Shown here one piece after another: positions 59,890-64,000 of a DNA stretch of 64,000 nucleotides. Each line of letters starts with the position of its first letter. Within the stretch, counting starts at the first letter, position 1. The translations under genes were made by a program, and so were the position numbers. Source of the stretch: Diphasiastrum complanatum (taxonomy: Eukaryota; Streptophyta; Lycopodiopsida; Lycopodiales; Lycopodiaceae); the NCBI GenBank assembly GCA_029204225.1, contig CM055110.1:15841306-15905305 (forward strand), in the 5' to 3' direction. Under the pieces are notes generated by a model. The model saw only the letters and a program-made list of their open reading frames with translations. It was not told where the DNA came from and made no database searches.

Positions 59890-60620
59890 TCGCTACTCTT
59901 GAACAACAATTGCAAGCAAGAGTCAGCCTCAAGCCAATATGCGAAAGAGAATTTTCCAGGCAATGATCCCAGCTCTTTACTATTATCACGCTTGTTACAT
60001 GCAGGAATTCCTGGGTGAAACAGTTTTAAGGAAGATTCAGCTTCAACCCAGTATGCAAGAGAAATTTGTTCAAGTAATGATCCATCTTTCCTCTTATCAC
60101 GCCTGTTACATGAGGAAAGTCCTGGCTGCAACAGTTTTCAGGAAGATTCAGCTTCAACCCTGAACGCAAGACAGCTTTGTGCAAGCAATGATCCATCTTT
60201 ACTCTTATCACGCCTGTTACATGAGGAAAGTCCTGGCTGCAACAGTTCTAAGAAAGATTCCGCTTCAAATTTACGCGAAAGAAATTTTTGCAAGCAATGA
60301 TTCCTCTTTACTCTTATCACGCGAGAAAATTCGTGGGCGCAAGGAAGATTCAACTTTAAGACAGTACGCAAGAGAGATTTGTGCAAGCAGTGATTTCGCT
60401 GTACACCTATCACGCCTGTTACATGAGGAAAGTCTTGGCTGCGACAGTTCTAAGGAAGATTCAGCTTCAACTCAGTATACAAAAGACATTTGTCCTCTTT
60501 ACTCTTATCAGGCTTGTTACAATAGGAAAGTTATGGCTGCAACAGTTCTAAGGAAGATTCTGCTTCAAATCAGTACAAGAAAGAGACTCGTTCAAGCAGT
60601 GATCCCTAAATGCTGAAACT
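59890..60620. repeat. Minisatellite, six copies of about 93-111 bp
   Basis: The landmark TATCACGCCTGTTACATGAGG recurs (with variants) at about 59985, 60096, 60207, 60316, 60409 and 60507, each preceded by GCAAGCAATGATCC-like and followed by CTGGCTGCAACAGTT and AAGATTC-GCTTCAA. The first three spacings are 111, 111 and 109 bp; later units are shortened. Frames across it on both strands (for example 60179-60616) are repeat artefacts. Confidence 0.93.
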
Positions 60621-60808
60621 CCTCACTGCAGCAGTTCTGAGAAAGGGAGCAAATCTGAATTATATCCACATTTCAGAAATTCGTCTGTGAATAACTGCTC
60701 CAGAACCCAGCTTGGATCATCGAGTACCCAGGTAGCATCTTCTTGCTACTCCTATTTGGATCAATACACTGTTGTTGACTAGCAGCAAAAGCGAAATAAT
60801 TGATGTAG

Positions 60809-61360
60809 ATGGAGCAGCTAGAGCAATGCTTTTACTTCCGGTCTCAGTCTGCAGTTTTTGAAACAACTGATCTTATTGAGAATTTCAATGAAATGCTTGA
60901 TAAATTGCAGTGCGAATCATCAATCTCTGAGCAGTGGAACCAAAAATTCACGAAGGGTACTAAAGAGAGCACAATGAAACGTAGTGAAGCAACATCCAGC
61001 TCTGCTCCGTCGCAGCAGGCAATTGGAGTAGAACTGAGAACGTAGACTGTGCACCCACATACTTGGTGCTTCCACATACTTGGTGCTTGGTGAAGGAGAG
61101 GAGCTCGTAGTCATGAAGACTCTTTTGTTATTGTCGAGCAAGATCCTAATTCAACAGAGAGAAATGTGAAAAATTGCTATCAACGACCTGAGAATGAGGA
61201 TTTTGAGAATGAAGTAGGAAAATTTCATGAGATCACAAGCCGTGACTGGAGCCTAAATACAGAGACTGGATTCGAGTTGGAAGAAACCATTCACGATGAA
61301 TTCTCTGGCTACCGAGCAGCACTAAAGTCAAAAGCTACAGATGAGGTGCTAGATCATTAA
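60809..61360 (+). other. Possible captured gene fragments, unidentified
   Basis: Two plus frames, 60809-61045 (DLIENFNEMLDKLQCES, KESTMKRSEATSSSAPSQQ) and 61166-61360 (ENEDFENEVGKFHEITSRD), have a polar, protein-like composition unlike the surrounding AT-rich DNA. They may be host exons carried by element 2. I recognise no family. Confidence 0.3.
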
Positions 61361-61537
61361 CTGATTTTGTGATCCTACTGAGAGCACTGTGGACCGAGTG
61401 TCTTGTTTTCTATAGTTTTATCAAACGATCAAACCAAATCACCGCAGCCTCTTTGATTTTGAAGAAGAACAATAGGAACAGCTGAGAACATGAAGAAACA
61501 AAATCCCTCAGCCGATCACGTCCATGCTACCCAGAAA

Positions 61538-61869
61538 CCGTGGCATGCAATGACAACACCTGAAAATGGAATAGGAAACTTGAATCTAAAATCAGAACAA
61601 ATCTGAACCCAGGTGTCAATGTCTTGGTATTGAAGCACCCACAAAAAAATAAAATATTTTAACAAAAACTCAAGAAAAAGAAAAAGCAATAGGTACCAAA
61701 AACCTAGAAAAATAGGCAATTTATTTTTTAATGCCATATGTAGTGCTCACAAAAAACTAAAAAAAAATAAAAACCTATTTATTTATGTCATTTGAATTAA
61801 AACCAAAACACAAGCAAGTCAATGTTTGAAATGAATGCTAAGTCCTCCTTGCAAGCAAGGCAGGGCCAA
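61538..61869 (-). repeat. Helentron 5' terminal block, copy 2 (element 2)
   Basis: Direct repeat of 57461-57798; ends ...GCAAGCAAGGCAGGGCCAA on plus, so on minus it starts TTGGCCCTGCC. Homology stops here: right of 61869 the sequence is unrelated to that right of 57798. Confidence 0.75.
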
Positions 61870-63715
61870 ACATGTAGATGCTACTAATATCATGACCTCT
61901 TGGAATATAGAGAAAGGCACAATTCTCAATGTATCGTTGGAACATACGAGCACTGTGAGATTCATGGGCGCCTAGAACTTGGGCCCACTCATTAGCATAG
62001 GAGTATTAGTATTAGAACTCAAAAGTCGAAAAACAACAAAATCCATCATGAAAAGTAAAAGTCATTAAAGAATGTATGCATGTACCCTATCACAGTTTGA
62101 GTTGGGGAATGTGACCAACCGCCCCAGGGCCTTCGAGCATCATAGCATAAATCTACATATGAAAGAACACACTAGGCCAATAATGAAGTATAAATCATGC
62201 ATGATATAGGAGTTAAGGGGGGTTAAGGCCTAGAGCTTATTGAAACATCTTTGTCACCCTAGATGGGACCCTCGTTGGTAGAACCCTTGAGAAATTGGGA
62301 TCTTGGAATACGAGGCCAGGATACACACTTGATATAAGCATGATTTGGGAATATTAGCCCGTTACAAATCATGGAGCTGTCATGAATCTGTTGGAGAAGA
62401 AGAGAGTCCCTTAATATGAGCACCACTACAAGAACAAGATTGAATTGACAAGCCCCTTACAAAAAATGCATTGCATAGACGTTGTCACTGTCGACTATTA
62501 GTCCTCCAATACAATATAAGAAGTTGCCTTTTGAGCTTCAAGAAACCCTCGACCAGCGCCATAACAAAGAGAACACCAGTACACGCATCATAGGGATAGC
62601 CTGGGATGAAGTGCGAGCCAAGCAAGAGTGTAGCTTAGTCACCGACAAAATAGCTCATAGTATAGATGAAGACATGAGCATGGAGCATGTTTCGCATCCG
62701 CGGTGATATCGCCTGATACTCAAGATCAATGGAATGTATGTAGCAATCATTGGATTCGACACCACCATATGCGGTATACGCACGGGTGACCTAGTCGTGG
62801 AGGTCGACAACAAGGGCGTTAGACTAAAAGCCTATGTCTACATCAAGATACGTCAATAATGGATATTTGTAACCAGCTGATGAGGGTTCCTTGCATGTAT
62901 ACGAGTTAACCACCAACTTGACTTGGATCTGTCTAAGCATAGCCACCACCCGCTATACTGAACTCTCTGTGGGTCATCAAAACCCATTACTCATATAATC
63001 CCCCGATGATCTAAACATCGTTGTTAGAGGATTCAGTAGAGATCCACAATAAGAACCCCTAGAGACAGTTAGGCAAGAACTAAGTAATGGGCACATTATC
63101 AGTAAAACCTCGACCACCTACAACATCTTATGGGCCTGCCAAAGTGGTAAATGGTGAGGTGATTAATCCCGCAATTGGCACAAAGACCATATAGACCGGT
63201 TATCTCTAATCAGATCCTCGCATTAGACATTGCAACAGAGGACAACCAACAATTGATAGGCCTTGCCAGCCCACGTCAATATTGATTATTGTTATGAGTC
63301 TTTAGACCCACAAACAATCATAAAGATTATAGTCTTTGATAGCAGCGCTAAGGAGATACGTGCGAGTGATATTGCCATGAAAGTTAATGTTGAAGTTTTT
63401 GTTATTCTTCTGTCAATATATGCACAAACACATAACTGCTAGTTGTTGTAGTCCACCTACGCCCTCCGCTCATACACAACGCATTAGCAACCTTAGGCTT
63501 TGTATGACACCCCCAAGTAGAAAGCCTTGCTCTTCATGCTGAATTGAGATCGTGAATTAACAGTGGAAGACAATTATCTCTTTGCGATCATATCCTTGAG
63601 AGCTTGGAAGGCTATCATTGACAAGGGAGTACAGGGAAGTGGGGCCTCGGATTGGAAGATTACACACCCAAGTGAATAGTGCTTTCTCCCGATTGAGATT
63701 AGCAAGCCTATGGAA
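61870..63715. other. Unassigned sequence
   Basis: A plus frame at 62482-62706 followed by DLVVEVDNKGVRLKAYVYIK (about 62788-62850) looks like decayed coding sequence, but I cannot place it. No LTR boundary was found. Confidence 0.3.
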
Positions 63716-63719
63716 ATAT

Positions 63720-64000
63720 CTAACCACCATCATCAACTAGTTTTAGCATAGACTTTAATAACACTCCAAGTGAAGTCCTATGTTTCATGAACAAGTTCTT
63801 TTCCAATGCTTTGGTGAAAATATCAGCTACACATTTTCTTGAGGACACATGTTGAACCTCCACCTCCTTTGCAATGACTTGTTCCCTCACAAAATGATAT
63901 TGCACCTCAATATGATTGCTCCTAGCATGAAAGATAGGATTGGTTGTCAACCTTTGGGCTGATTGATTGTCACAAAAGATGATTGGGCTCTCTGAAAAAT
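63720..64000 (-). pseudogene. Ty1/copia RNase H C-terminus (runs off the window)
   Basis: From the right edge the minus frame reads SESPIIFCDNQSAQRLTTNP, IFHARSNHIEVQYHFVREQV and VQHVSSRKCVADIFTKAL. These are the copia RNase H motifs with catalytic Asp in CDNQSA, the H-IE-xYHFVRE block and the ADxxTKAL end. The stop at 63720 fits the usual end of copia Pol. The rest of the element lies beyond 64000. The visible frame is open, so it may be fairly young, but it may also be another fragment. Confidence 0.9.

Larger units (their letters stand above)
57797..61869 (-). mobile_element. Helentron/Helitron2-type transposon 2 (non-autonomous, 4.1 kb)
   Basis: The 3' end at 57797-57920 matches element 1's 3' end and the 5' end at 61538-61869 matches element 1's 5' end. 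It carries no Rep or helicase. The cargo is an alpha-tubulin pseudogene (minus, element sense) and a ~100-bp minisatellite. It abuts element 1 directly, head to tail, sharing two bases at the joint. Internal tandem repeats are typical of non-autonomous Helentron relatives. Confidence 0.65.

Noticed and set aside
60026-60616. Repeat proteins on both strands
   Set aside because: Frames exist only because the ~111-bp repeat length is divisible by three in the first units; no protein family match.
57461-61869. LTR retrotransposon with ~335-bp direct repeats around alpha-tubulin
   Set aside because: The repeats lack TG...CA ends, there is no primer-binding site or polypurine tract, and the left repeat abuts a block that is the 3' end of the Helentron at 43.27 kb.

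Overview
This 64 kb window is nuclear DNA of a seed plant. It is AT-rich, has no compact operons, and is dominated by broken plant-type transposons: Ty1/copia and Ty3/gypsy LTR elements, an L1-type LINE, tRNA-derived SINEs and Helitron relatives. Host sequence appears only as fragments: a PDR-type ABCG transporter, alpha-tubulin, a duplicated unidentified exon, and possibly one first exon of a real gene near the left edge. I cannot name the species. No intact host gene, rRNA gene or functional tRNA gene is visible.

Layout. 1-2.8 kb: a possible 5' gene end on the minus strand, otherwise unassigned. 2.8-6.0 kb: a minus-strand LINE, internally deleted and split by a copia-like solo LTR. 7.2-8.2 kb: plus-strand gypsy gag/protease relic running into a (GT)n tract, then an 89-bp SINE with a perfect 13-bp target duplication. 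10.5-17.75 kb: a minus-strand Ty3/gypsy element resembling the Tat lineage. It has a complete 979-bp 3' LTR, a polypurine tract, two extra coding units downstream of integrase, two related minisatellites, the integrase, and a truncated 5' LTR; gag, protease, RT and RNase H are deleted. 17.9-36.8 kb: LTR ends with primer-binding sites, copia fragments, a large inverted repeat, long CT and G tracts, and a cluster of short palindromes. 38.6-42 kb: a minus-strand gypsy gag-protease-RT relic. 63.7-64 kb: copia RNase H running off the right edge.

The most interesting region is 43.3-61.9 kb. I read it as two Helentron/Helitron2-type rolling-circle transposons in head-to-tail tandem, both minus-oriented. 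They share a ~335-bp 5' end (57.46-57.80 and 61.54-61.87 kb) and a ~125-bp 3' end (43.27-43.39 and 57.80-57.92 kb), and they abut exactly at 57.80 kb. The 5' terminus starts with GGCCCTGCCTTGC. Its inverted copy sits about 26 nt inside the 3' end, followed by a perfect stem-loop, which matches the asymmetric terminal inverted repeats known for Helentron/Helitron2 elements.

Element 1 (14.5 kb) carries the replication genes: a Myb/SANT-like N-terminal ORF, a DUF6570-like domain, a HUH Rep with HxH and a two-tyrosine motif, a PIF1-like helicase, an AP-like endonuclease and an RPA70-like single-strand-binding protein. The Rep and first helicase motif lie on plus; the rest of the helicase and the endonuclease lie on minus. 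Flipping 44.93-54.59 kb once would put all of them in one collinear order, so an internal inversion is the simplest explanation. Element 1 also holds pieces of a PDR transporter gene and a tandemly duplicated unidentified exon. Element 2 (4.1 kb) is non-autonomous, with an alpha-tubulin pseudogene and a ~100-bp minisatellite. All genes in both are broken by frameshifts or stops.
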